From Hexactinellida sp. DTS-2022 (taxonomy: Eukaryota; Porifera; Hexactinellida), in contig JAPNXP010000008.1 of NCBI GenBank assembly GCA_028753945.1, positions 4,774,001 through 4,838,000 of the forward strand: a DNA stretch of 64,000 nucleotides. Reading direction: 5' to 3'. Below the pieces are notes generated by a model. That model searched no databases, was not told the origin of the DNA, and was given only the letters and a program-made list of their open reading frames with translations. Made by a program: the position numbers and the translations under genes. Positions 11,083-20,531 of the stretch are shown one piece after another; the stretch's first letter is position 1, and every line of letters begins with the position of its first letter.

Positions 11083-12107
11083 CTAGAGCTGTTTATGCAC
11101 TCCGTTGGTGTGGTTACAGTTCGGACAAACATGTTCCACGTCCTGAAGCCCTGGAATGCAGAGGGCAATGAATGCCAGTGGGATGAAACACAAGAACCCA
11201 AATAAGAATAGCACCAAGGCTATTACCCCACATACCAACCAGTTCATTAATCCGATCTTCTTTCTCAGAACAGTAGCCTAGAAGAAATACTTACATTATA
11301 CTGTAGAACCTCGTTAGTACAACACGGTTAACAGTATATATATATTTGGTACTACAACATCACATAGCTATGCTACTGTACCGTAACCAGGGTTGTGCTT
11401 ACCTGTTCGGTCTTGCAGTTGCTGCATACTATTCTCTGCGAATTATTTCCGAATGACGTCACCACTGTCACCTGCGTCACCGGAGGCTGTGCTACTACTA
11501 CTGGAACCTAGAGACGCCATAGTCACACTAGTTACCTTAGGGGTGCAAAGGAATGTGCCTACGTAATCGTATTATAATGCAAGTTAATTAATTTACTTTG
11601 AGCCAATGAAATTAATCTCAAGTAGGGATTGAATAATCCATACTGGAAAACCACTAATTTTATTGGTTTAATCTGTCACCTTTTGAGAGGGAAGATGTGA
11701 ATATTTTCCTTAGATATTTGAATAAGTTTCTATATACAGTATTCCCCATCCCCCTGCCAAATTTCAAGTCAGTAGCTCTTACCAGTTCCTCGATAAATTA
11801 GAAATTCCTAATCACCATATGTGTCTCCATATTACTTTGAATATGAACACAAGGAATTATCCAGGAGACGCTCCTTTTGGATTGGATTACGATTTTTGGA
11901 AAATATTAATTAGGAGTGCGAAAATTAGGAACTCACCGGGGGATAACCTTGCTGGGGTGCAGGGTACCCTTGCTGTTGAGGGGGGTACCCTTGTTGTTGG
12001 GGTTGTGCCTGTTGGGGAGGGGGAGCATACCCCTGTTGGGGAGGGTACGTTTGAGGAGGGGATCCAGTTTTGTCGTCTGTGTATGGTGGAGGCACTTGTT
12101 GAGACAT
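11083..12107 (-). CDS. LITAF-like gene F (left arm of palindrome)
   Basis: Exons 12107-11937, 11507-11403 and 11277-11083, all phase 0, give 156 residues. Exon 1 starts [14 protein letters not shown], with a PPPY motif, and continues with Gln-rich [12 protein letters not shown] repeats. Exon 2 ends VCSNCKTEQ. Exon 3 holds the hydrophobic core and HVCPNC, ending HKQL. The gene is a mirror image of the gene at 12898-13933: exons 2 and 3 differ by only a few substitutions, and the introns, including the short-element debris in them, also align. Exon 1 is 28 codons shorter, consistent with slippage in the Pro/Gln/Tyr repeat. Confidence 0.9.
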
Positions 12108-12176
12108 TATTTGTGAGAATTATCAAATCGTGAATAAATGCAACTGAAGTACGTATATTCAAAATGCTATTCCTTA

Positions 12177-12184
12177 TATTTATA
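12177..12184 (-). promoter_or_regulatory. TATA box of LITAF-like gene F
   Basis: TATAAATA on the minus strand, about 70 bases upstream of the ATG at 12107, in the mirrored position of the one at 12813-12820. Confidence 0.45.
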
Positions 12185-12812
12185 TTTCGACTCTTATCTG
12201 CCTATTGATTTGGTGTACATTCCCCATAATTTCGTGTTACGAAAGCTTACAAGTAGCAATCTCAATTATTCATATCTGATTAATGAAAGTGACTGCTGAC
12301 CAACTAGACCCCCCAACGCTAGCACTTTTAGAAATAATATTGATTATTACAAATTCTAGATAATGCGAAGGCATTTGACCCCCTCGTGTTCCTATTAACG
12401 AGGTTCTACTGTATTTAATTTCAGTTTGCAATTGCGGAATCATTGGAGGGCTCAATTAATTATTAATTAATTAATTAATTAAAGATGTAAATTTGGGTCA
12501 ATTTTCGCCTATCGATTTGCTTACTTTTAAAAACAAGGCATCGAGTTTACTATTATTGTATTGAAAAGGCTTTGAAAGGGACTGAAATAGTAATCGTATT
12601 AACGAGGTTTTACTGTGGTGTTTATAAGATTTGAAGAGGTATCAAGTGTGACATTAAATTAATTGTAAAAGTGCTAGCAGGGTCTAGTTCAGCATAGTAG
12701 TCACTTTCTAAATCAGATATCATAATTGAGATTGCTACTTGTAACTAGAGACGAGATTATGGGAAATGTACACCAAAATCAATAGGCAAGATAGAAGTTG
12801 AATATTTGGAAA

Positions 12813-12820
12813 TATAAATA
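12813..12820 (+). promoter_or_regulatory. TATA box of LITAF-like gene G
   Basis: TATAAATA, about 78 bases upstream of the ATG at 12898. The same motif and flank occur upstream of gene F. Confidence 0.45.
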
Positions 12821-12897
12821 TAAGGAAATAGTATTTTGAATATACTTCAGTTGCATTTATATTCACGATTTGATAATTCTCACAAATAAGTATTACA

Positions 12898-13933
12898 ATG
12901 TCTCAACAAGTGCCTCCACCATACACGGAAGAAAAAACTGGACCCCCTCCTGAAATGTACCCACCCCAACAGGGGTACGCTCCCCCGCCTCAACAGGGGT
13001 ATGCCCCCCCGCCTCAACAAGGGTACCCCCCTCCACAACAACAAGCGTACATTGCACCCGAACAAGGGTACCCCCCTCAACAACAAGGTTACCCCCCTCA
13101 ACAACAAGGTTACGCCCCCCCTCCCCAAGGTTACCCTCCTGCACAAGCCCCGGTGAGTTAATTTGGATGTTAATATTCAAACTAATATGGAGACACGTAT
13201 GGTGATTAGGAATTTCTAATTTATCGAGGAACTGGTAAGAGCTACTGACTTGAAATTTGGCAGGGGGATGGGGAATACTGTATATAGAAACTTATTCAAA
13301 TATCTAAGGAAAATATTCACATCTTCCCTCTCAAAAGGTGACAGATTAAACCAATAAAATTAGTGGTTTTCCAGTATGGATTATTCAATCCCTACTTGAG
13401 ATTAATTTCATTGGCTCAAAGTAAATTAATTAACTTGCATTATAATACGATTACGTAGGCACATTCCTTTGCACCCCTAAGGTAACTAGTGTGACTAATG
13501 CGTCTCTAGGTTGCAGTAGTAGTGGCACAGCCTCCGGTGACGCAGGTGACAGTGGTGACGTCATTCGGAAATAATTCGCAGAGAATAGTATGCAGCAACT
13601 GCAAGACCGAACAGGTAAGCACAGCCCTGGTTACGCTACAGTAGCATAGCTATGTGATGTTGTAGTACCAAATATATATGTACTGTTAACCGTGTGTACT
13701 AACGAGGTTCTACAGTATAATGCAAGTATTTCTTCTAGGCTACTGTTCTGAGAAGGAAGATCGGATTAATGAACTGGTTGGTATGTGGGGTAATAGCCTT
13801 GGTGCTATTCTTATTTGGGTTCGTTTGTTTCATCCCACTGGCATTCATTGCCCTCTGCATTCCAGGGCTTCAGGACGTGGAACATGTTTGTCCGAACTGT
13901 AACCACACCAACGGAGTGCATAAACAGCTCTAG
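12898..13933 (+). CDS. LITAF-like gene G (right arm of palindrome)
   Basis: Exons 12898-13152, 13510-13614 and 13739-13933, all phase 0, give 184 residues. Exon 1 starts [15 protein letters not shown] and carries about nine [15 protein letters not shown] units after the PPPY motif. Exon 2 gives [21 protein letters not shown] in outline and exon 3 the hydrophobic core plus HVCPNC. The first intron carries a block related to bases 80-300 of the window and to intron 1 of gene F, so genes A, F and G are a close subgroup. It is divergently transcribed from gene F across a 790-bp shared 5' region. Confidence 0.9.
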
Positions 13934-14592
13934 GGACCACGGATTAGCTGTTGTAACCTGATTAGTGTATCAATTTAGTGTATAGGCTTATATACGTTTT
14001 GTATTCTCAATAAGATTTATTATCAGGTGTGTGAAAAATTATTGTGTGAAATTTTGTAAGCAAAATAGAATTCATTTTTTATGCATTCGTGTATAATATA
14101 TTGGAACTAAGACATCAAACAAAATAATCGTCGTTCTAATTATCATGGCATTCATGGTTCGATTCATTAATATTTCACTCAAAGACTATGGATAATACAA
14201 GAAGGAGAATTTATGAATAAGCAGTTTATAAATTACATATAGAATGAAACTAAGTTTGGAAATTCTTAAAATTCTAGTCCATAAAAGCATTTTGTTGAAT
14301 TCATAAGGTAAAATCATATTTATGGTAATTGAATAGGCAGATTAATACAATACTATAGTTAATAGAAAATTATGGAACAAACTTATTATAATCGAATAGA
14401 TTAATCTACGCGCCATAATCAAGACGCGTAATTTAGAACTCTATTTAGGCGCCTAAAGTTTGGAAACCCAAATTCCATTTCTATTCAATTTAGGCGCGCA
14501 ATCGAACTAAGCTAGGATAAAATATTTGGCGCCTGAATTTCTAATTTGCGGCCTAAACTTATCCAATTTAGCCGCCCAAATGAAACATATTA

Positions 14593-14772
14593 CAAACTCT
14601 CGTTATAACAAAGTGCTTGGGACCTGTAATCCCTTCGTTATATCCGGATATTCGTTATAAGCGGATAATAATAAATGCATTTAGTGCTCTGGGGAAATAT
14701 CCATTTCGTTATAACTTATAAGCGGTTGGTTATTTCGTTATATCCGACTTCCTTATAACGGGAGTTCTCTGG
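14593..14772. mobile_element. Short palindromic element, word TCGTTATAACGAA
   Basis: A copy of the family with ends CAGT(G/C)AACTCTCGTTATAAC. Internal words TTATATCCGGATATTCG and CGCTTATAA repeat in both orientations. Other copies are at about 8558-8650, 31098-31267, 33092-33248 and 40199-40372. It lies directly 5' of LITAF gene H. Confidence 0.7.
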
Positions 14773-14795
14773 ATTTCTGTGATTAGACCAATAGT

Positions 14796-16031
14796 ATGGA
14801 AGGTGCCCCTCCTCCCTATTCGGAAGTACAGGTCCCGCCTCCAATAAACCCGGCCTATCCAAACCCTCCCGCACAAACATACCCCCCTCCCCAACAGGGG
14901 TATGCCCCCCAACAACCAGGGTACCCTCCTCCCCCTCAACAACAAGGGTACCCTCCCCCTCCACCTCAACAACAAGGGTACCCTCCTGTACAGGGGTACC
15001 CTCCCCAACAACAACCATACCAAATGCAACCTCAGGTAACTACAGACTGATTAGTAGAGCATATTACAGGCGTCACTAGGTATTATAATAGAATTTACTT
15101 GTACACCGATCATCGGTGTTTGTATTAATAACCTGGCTAGTTTCTGCCGATGGTGTTTTTTATAAACATAAAAAAACAATCGGTAGAAAGTAGTCCGGTT
15201 TTTTAATACAAACGCCGATGATCGGTGTATAAGTAAACTCATATAATGACTAGCAGTATAATATGTGTAATAATAGGATCCTATAGGATACTGTAATGGT
15301 ATTATGTTCTATATTTAGCAACAGCCCGGGTACCCTGCCCAGGCCCAGCCTCAGAAAGTGGTTACGGTGGTCTCCTCCTTCGGATCGGCTCCCCAGAGGA
15401 TAAACTGCGTCAACTGCAGAACGGAACAGGTACATAATCCTGTCACACAGTGGTGTTAGTAGTATAGCATTGTTAGTATAGTAGATGTCGGATATAAGAA
15501 CATTATATTGGAAAACGGTTGCCATATAGCCTGTATAATGTATGCCAGTTATAACATGTCGATTATAAGAACATTATATGCAGTTCCCGACGATGTTCTT
15601 ATAACCGACATCCACTGTACTATAAGGAATAGCAAATCGCATTTTGCATGAAATTTGCTTGTTAAATTGCTTGCTAATAGGGTCGCTTGGGGAGTGAAAA
15701 TAACTTGCTAATATAGCAATATTGCTAACACCACTGTATAACCAGGTTACTGTATATCTATGACAGTTTGCTTGTCATACAATTAGTTAGTCAGAAAACA
15801 TAATTCATAACATTCCTGTAGGTAACCAGGACCAGCAAGCACCTCGGGTCTATGAACTGGATTGTGTGTGGAATAACCGCTGTGGTTATTCTAATTCTCG
15901 GCACAATATTCATACTTCCCATATTCTTCCTGCCCTTTGCCCTGGTGGCACTCTGCATACCCAGTCTTATGGACACATCACACGTGTGTCCCAACTGCAA
16001 CCACCTTAATGGAGTGCACAGAGTGGCATGA
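14796..16031 (+). CDS. LITAF-like gene H (three exons)
   Basis: Exons 14796-15035, 15319-15429 and 15822-16031, all phase 0, give 186 residues. Exon 1 starts MEGAPPPYSEVQVPPP, with a PPPY motif, and goes on with GYPPPPQQQ repeats. The repeat runs over into exon 2 (QQPGYPAQAQ), which then gives VNCRTEQ. Exon 3 has MNWIVCG, a hydrophobic core and HVCPNC. Intron 1 contains hairpin element copy 2 (15094-15237) and intron 2 a CCGGTTATAAG-family copy, so it has collected the same insertions as its paralogs. Confidence 0.9.
15094..15237. mobile_element. Near-perfect hairpin element, copy 2
   Basis: Same hairpin as 2901-3045, with substitutions in both arms. It lies in intron 1 of LITAF gene H. Confidence 0.8.
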
Positions 16032-16337
16032 ACAGACCCTGTGTATTCGTAATTCGTAATAGAAATAGAAATAACTGGTCGTCTGTGAATGTTTGGTTGA
16101 TTGAATTGTTTATACAATGTTAATATTAGTTGTTTACTTGTTTGTAGTAAACAAAGCATTTGTTAATCATTGGTGTCAATAAACTAATTTGTTCCTCAAT
16201 TAATTAAACACTTTATAATACTTAGTTTCAGTAATTTGCAACTAAATATTCAATTTTATAAAATTATTAATTTCGCGCGAATTTCGTTATAACTTCAACC
16301 AATAAGATTCAAGCTATGAGTGTATGCACAGCTCAAG

Positions 16338-16345
16338 TATAAATA
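16338..16345 (+). promoter_or_regulatory. TATA box of LITAF-like gene I
   Basis: TATAAATA, 37-44 bases upstream of the ATG at 16382, implying a very short 5' UTR. Confidence 0.5.
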
Positions 16346-16381
16346 CAAGTGCAGATATGGAATTAACAACTATCTCCAAAC

Positions 16382-17843
16382 ATGAATTCATCACAGAACG
16401 AAATAGCCCCCGTCCCCGAGGAGCCTGTCCCCTCCTATCTAGCCCACCACCCGGCTATTAAGCAGGCCCTGCAAGGCAGCCAGGGCCCCAGTATCCTGTA
16501 CCAGGGCGGCCACAGACCCGAGTCCCCCCCTCTCCTCCTGCAGAGACCGACGCTGGAGAACACGCCCACACACAGGATATACAAAGAGGACGAGCCTCTG
16601 GTGTATGCCGAGTCGGATCCTAACGTGAGTCGCATTCCTATGTGTGTAGTGTACAGGCATTCGTAAATACGCTCCTAATCAGTGTATTATACAGCCATTT
16701 GTAAATACGCCCCTAATCCCGGTCTGATGCAATTGTAATACATACCCCTAAATCACAAATTAGTGTTACGGTATAGGTGAAGATTCCAATTTTTCGCGCT
16801 CCTAATTAATTTTTTCCAAAAACCATACTCCAAAAGGAGCGCTCCTGGCTAATTCCTTGTATGTAACCATGGAGATACAGTAGAACCTCGCTATTTTGCC
16901 TTATACGGAATTCGTATTAACCTTGTGAACTTTTTATTGTGAACAAGCCCTATGGTCCCAATTTAACAACTTACATAGGGTTTGTATTAAGTTGAGTTAG
17001 CTTATTATAAAGTCTCTCTATTATGAACACAACTTAGGTCCCTTGAATGTTCATTATAGGAACCTGACTGTATTATTATTGTTGTTGTTGTTATTATTGT
17101 TGTTGTTGTTATTTGTTAGTTGCAAGAGGTGAGATCTTCCGAGTTCGACTACGTGCCCGCCCCAGAGATTCGCGGCCCGCATCCACAGAATATTCGCTGC
17201 TTCAGATGCAAGACAGAACAGGTAAGCTCCTCTTATCCATGGTACATCCTATGTTATAGCAGAATGTGTTGTTGTTGTTTCAGTCCCTGTTGTAATGGCA
17301 ATCCAGTTACAGTCGAAACCGGTTTTTTCTAACCAATTCTTTGCATTGAAATAAAGTAAGAAAAATCCGATAGTTAGAATAAACCGATTGAAAATAAAAC
17401 AAATCGAAATTTCTTCTTACACATTTAGAATATATGTTAGTTAGAAAAAAACCGGTTTCGAATATATTCCGTTGTTGTTGTTATTATCATTGTTGATGTT
17501 GTGGTTGTTGTTGTTGTTGTTGTTATGTTGTTGTTGTGGTTGTTGTTGTTGTTGTTATGTTGTTGTTGTTATGTTGTTGTTGTTGTTGTTATTATTGTTG
17601 TTGTTATTATGTTGGTGTTGTTGTTAGGTTACGTACACTCGGAAGCGGCTGGGCACTCAGAACTACCTGTACTGCTGGATAATAGCAATAGTTCTCGGCA
17701 TAATGTCTGTGCTGCTGTTCTTCCCAGTTCTCTGTCTGCCGCTGTCCCTGATTCCGCTGTGTGTAGGGCGCATGATGGACGTGGAGCACTACTGTCCCAA
17801 GTGCGACACAATCAATGGCATATACAGGAGACGCGGGACTTAA
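16382..17843 (+). CDS. LITAF-like gene I (divergent member)
   Basis: Exons 16382-16624, 17120-17221 and 17628-17843, all phase 0, give 186 residues. The leader (MNSSQNEIAPVPEEPVPSYL...) is Pro-containing but has no PPxY motif and no GYPPQ repeats, unlike the other long members. Exon 2 gives RCFRCKTEQ, so the first zinc pair is CFRC. Exon 3 has a Tyr/Trp-containing hydrophobic core and HYCPKC. Intron 2 ends in a long (TTG)n run that serves directly as the pyrimidine-rich tract before the TTAG acceptor. The stop lies 92 bases from the convergent LCMT1 stop. Confidence 0.85.
17310..17466. mobile_element. Short palindromic element, word AACCGGTTTTTTCTAACC
   Basis: Starts CAGTCGAAACCGG and ends CCGGTTTCGAATA. 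It is a copy of the family at 2439-2606, in intron 2 of LITAF gene I. Confidence 0.7.
17463..17625. repeat. (TTG)n microsatellite before the last exon of gene I
   Basis: Interrupted GTT trinucleotide array running into the splice acceptor of the last exon. Confidence 0.85.
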
Positions 17844-17935
17844 CACTCACACACAGTATATACTAGGTAGATTGACCTGAACTCTATACACACTATTAGT
17901 ATTGATATCAGTTTATATAGTTACCAATACAGCTA

Positions 17936-18874
17936 TTAAATATCTGTAGATATCCCTATGTCCCCGGTGTCATTGACACCTATAGAAATGCAGTAGTGCC
18001 CCAACAGCTGGTAGAAAGGCTCCAATTCGTCCAAAAACTCGATTGCCTCGACTCGCTTTCGCTCCTTTTCCTCCACATTCCTGTATACAGTCTCCATAAC
18101 AACGACACTCGTCTTATGGAATGCAGCCATCAGTTCCAGCTGTTTCTCGATACTCTCGCACCATTCGGCGCCCAAAAGGTCGCATCCGGTCCGTTTCAGA
18201 TTCTCCTGCATTCGGGCGCCAAACGCGTCGCTAAGGCCGACCGGGCCGTAGGACACGAACTCACAGCTGGGGAAGGTGGCCACCCAGGTTACCAGATCCC
18301 GCACTGGAATGCGAGGAATGTACACCAACAGACACTCGCATAGGAACAGAGTAGGCTTAGTCTTGTCGATACCGGAACTAACTAGTTTCAGTTCCAATTC
18401 CTTTGTGTTCTGGATGTCGCATGGCAACAGGTGGTACTTGTTGGAATGCAGATCTGCTTTCCCAAACGTGACCTTACCGAACTTTTCAACCAATGAAATC
18501 AGAGGCTGCTTGCTCTTTATGCTGAGGCACTTTCGTGACGTTACTCCGGGCAAATCCACCTCGAATACCACAGGCATGTCTTGGTTGTCATAGCGACTCG
18601 CCAGGAACCAGAACAATGTATCGAATCCTGCGCCTATATTTACGATCTGAGGGAACAGTCCTATCGTCTTGCCGAGAAAGCTGTCTATGCACTTGTACAT
18701 TCCAACGTATCTAGCATAGTAACCGCGGTTGATCTCCGGGGACCGTTTATGCGCCCCCTTTGAGAAGAGGGATGCGAAGGGGTCTGGCCAGTACCCGAGT
18801 TGAGTGGCGGAGCTCTTGCAGGCAGCGGCCTCGTCGCTGGTGTCCTCGGGACAGGTTATACTGACTGATGCCAT
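17936..18874 (-). CDS. LCMT1: Leucine carboxyl methyltransferase 1 (PP2A methyltransferase)
   Basis: LCMT1 uses S-adenosylmethionine to methylate the C-terminal leucine of the PP2A catalytic subunit in the cytosol, which controls regulatory subunit binding. The 312-residue frame is close to the usual 330. It has the family landmarks GYWPDPF (27-33), PEINRGYYAR (46-55, with the conserved Arg of the active site), SAM motif I IVNIGAGFDTLFW (77-89), FEVDLP with the adenosine-binding acidic residue, an LCECLLVYIP strand and a C-terminal FLDELEPFYQLLGHYC. The gene is a single exon, in contrast to almost all neighbours, so it may be a retrocopy that replaced or accompanies an intron-bearing gene. 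There are no internal stops and the motifs are intact, so it looks functional. Confidence 0.95.
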   Translation of the reverse strand: MASVSITCPEDTSDEAAACKSSATQLGYWPDPFASLFSKGAHKRSPEINRGYYARYVGMYKCIDSFLGKTIGLFPQIVNIGAGFDTLFWFLASRYDNQDMPVVFEVDLPGVTSRKCLSIKSKQPLISLVEKFGKVTFGKADLHSNKYHLLPCDIQNTKELELKLVSSGIDKTKPTLFLCECLLVYIPRIPVRDLVTWVATFPSCEFVSYGPVGLSDAFGARMQENLKRTGCDLLGAEWCESIEKQLELMAAFHKTSVVVMETVYRNVEEKERKRVEAIEFLDELEPFYQLLGHYCISIGVNDTGDIGISTDI

Positions 18875-18977
18875 CTGAGTCTGTTAGTGCACAGCAGATA
18901 TTGTGTGTGGGAACAGTGGAGTAGATTTGGTCTGGTTAGAATTAATGCATATAGCTAGGGACTCCGGTAAGGGATAA

Positions 18978-19163
18978 CAGTAGAACCTCGTTAGTAGGAA
19001 CACGGGTAATACGAATTTCTGGATAAGACGAACAAACAGTTCCACAAAATCTGGTCCCTACAATGGCTATTCAATGCAATGGGTATTACTCCGGTTAATA
19101 CGAACTCTGGATAAAGCGAACAAAATTTCACCGTCCGTTGGTGTTCGTATTAACGAGGTTCTA
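18978..19163. mobile_element. Short palindromic element, word TTCGTATTAAC
   Basis: Starts CAGTAGAACCTCGTTAGTAG and ends CGTATTAACGAGGTTCTA. Internal words are TCCGGTTAATACGAAC and TTATCCGGA-like sequences. It belongs to the commonest family in the window. Related copies are near 33861-33985, 37533-37685, 54333-54507, 54510-54645 and 59322-59452. Confidence 0.75.
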
Positions 19164-19289
19164 TTATTCTGATGAGGAATGATACGAATATATCTGCTAT
19201 CAAATGGTTAGTTACAGACTGATACATTAGGAAGTACAGAGTATTAGGGGTGCATAATCCCATACACCTCATGTTAAAAATTTATAATT

Positions 19290-19925
19290 CCATACAAGGG
19301 GTTATATAGCCAGGCATCGGTTGAGCTGCAAAAGTGCTTGCAGTGTGATTCCATTTAGGTGCCTGGTTGGCACTTAATTTATTGCCAGGTCTCTGACAAG
19401 ATTTTTTGGCATAGAAATTCCTGGATAAATCCCTTTTTGGGTATCGTACATATTTCACTTCCTTCAAATAATGCCTCATCATTGAATTATACCGATTATG
19501 CATTATGGCTGACACTTTTAGGGTGCCATAAAGATTTAACTTCTATAACAAAAGTGCCGCCAAGAAATCCTAAATAAACCCCTGTTCCATACGTAAGGTC
19601 TATGGACTGTTGTTGAAATGGGACAAGCGCAGGGGTATATCTAGGATTTTATTGGCCGGCACTTTTCCAAGAAGTTAAATCTTTATGACACCCTAAAGGT
19701 GTCAGCCATAATACATAATCGGTATAATTCAATGATGAGGCATTATTTGAAGGAGGTAAAATATGTACGGTACCCAAAAAGGGATTTATCCAGGAATTTC
19801 TATGAGCTAAAATCTTGTTAGAGACCTGGCACCAAATTGAGTGCCAACCCGGCACCTAAATGGAATCACACTGCAAGCATCTTTATTTCTCAAGCGATGC
19901 CTGGCTGGCACCTATATAGACCCCT
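19290..19925. mobile_element. Foldback element with about 280-bp arms
   Basis: 19290-19570 and 19645-19925 are inverted copies of each other. Landmarks on one arm (CATTTAGGTGCCTGG, TTGAATTATACCGATTATG, TTAGGGTGCCATAAAG) return inverted on the other. Outer ends read GCCAGGCATCG and CGATGCCTGGC. A fragment of the same arm recurs at about 37026-37100. Confidence 0.75.
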
Positions 19926-20137
19926 GGACAAGGGTATCTATTGAGACGGTCCCCTGGTGTCCCTACTTGCAAGAGTAGAGTAGAAATGTGGAATCATTAA
20001 AGGTGTGTTTTTGGTTGAGGTTTGTATTCAGAATAAAAATATAATATTAAGTGAAATTGAAATATCATTACACTCGAAATCATTACGGTATTTTCTGTTT
20101 CAAAACAACAACTGTTTTGTTTTAGTTTCACAAATAA

Positions 20138-20350
20138 ACACTTTCTATATGAAATAAGTATCTAATACACTTTCTATATGAAGTAGTATCTAATACACTT
20201 TCTATATGAAGTAGTATCTAATACACTTTCTATATGAAGTAGTATCTAATACACTTTCTATATTAAGTAGTATCTAATACACTTTCTATATTAAGTAGTA
20301 TCTAATACACTTTCTATATGAAGTAAGTAGTTAATACACTTTCTATTTAA
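20138..20350. repeat. 28-bp tandem repeat, about 8 copies
   Basis: Unit AATACACTTTCTATATGAAG plus TAGTATCT, repeated head to tail with a few TATATTAAG variants. It lies 180 bases 5' of the NHL-like gene. Confidence 0.85.
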
Positions 20351-20477
20351 GTAATGGAGTCTCAAGGGATACAATTAAATGGAATTAAATAATTAGTATA
20401 CTGAAAGCTTTCAATACAATACTGTATTTCTGTATTATGTAATTGTAACTAACATGTTTCCTAGTCTAGTTGAAACA

Positions 20478-20485
20478 TATAAATA
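20478..20485 (+). promoter_or_regulatory. TATA box of the coiled-coil/NHL-like gene
   Basis: TATAAATA, 47-54 bases upstream of the ATG at 20532. Confidence 0.5.
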
Positions 20486-20531
20486 CTAGAGACATAGAAT
20501 AGGAAAACAAAACCTAAACAAAAGCAAACAA

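Larger units (their letters stand above)
10884..14122. repeat. Gene-bearing palindrome with about 1.4 kb arms
   Basis: The segment from about 10884 to 12325 is the inverted copy of about 12665 to 14122, with a 340-bp spacer. Each arm carries one LITAF gene, its TATA-containing 5' flank and its 3' flank. Matching landmarks include ACCACGGATTAGCTG after both stops, TATAAATATAAGGA upstream of both starts and near-identical exons 2 and 3. The Pro-rich exon 1 differs in length (57 against 85 codons). Confidence 0.85.

Noticed and set aside
14716-15029. Minus-strand Gly/Val and Arg/Leu-rich frames over LITAF exon 1
   Set aside because: Shadows of the Pro/Gln/Tyr repeats of gene H.
20138-20350. Regular tandem repeat that could resemble a CRISPR array
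   Set aside because: Units are contiguous without unique spacers, and the genome is eukaryotic.
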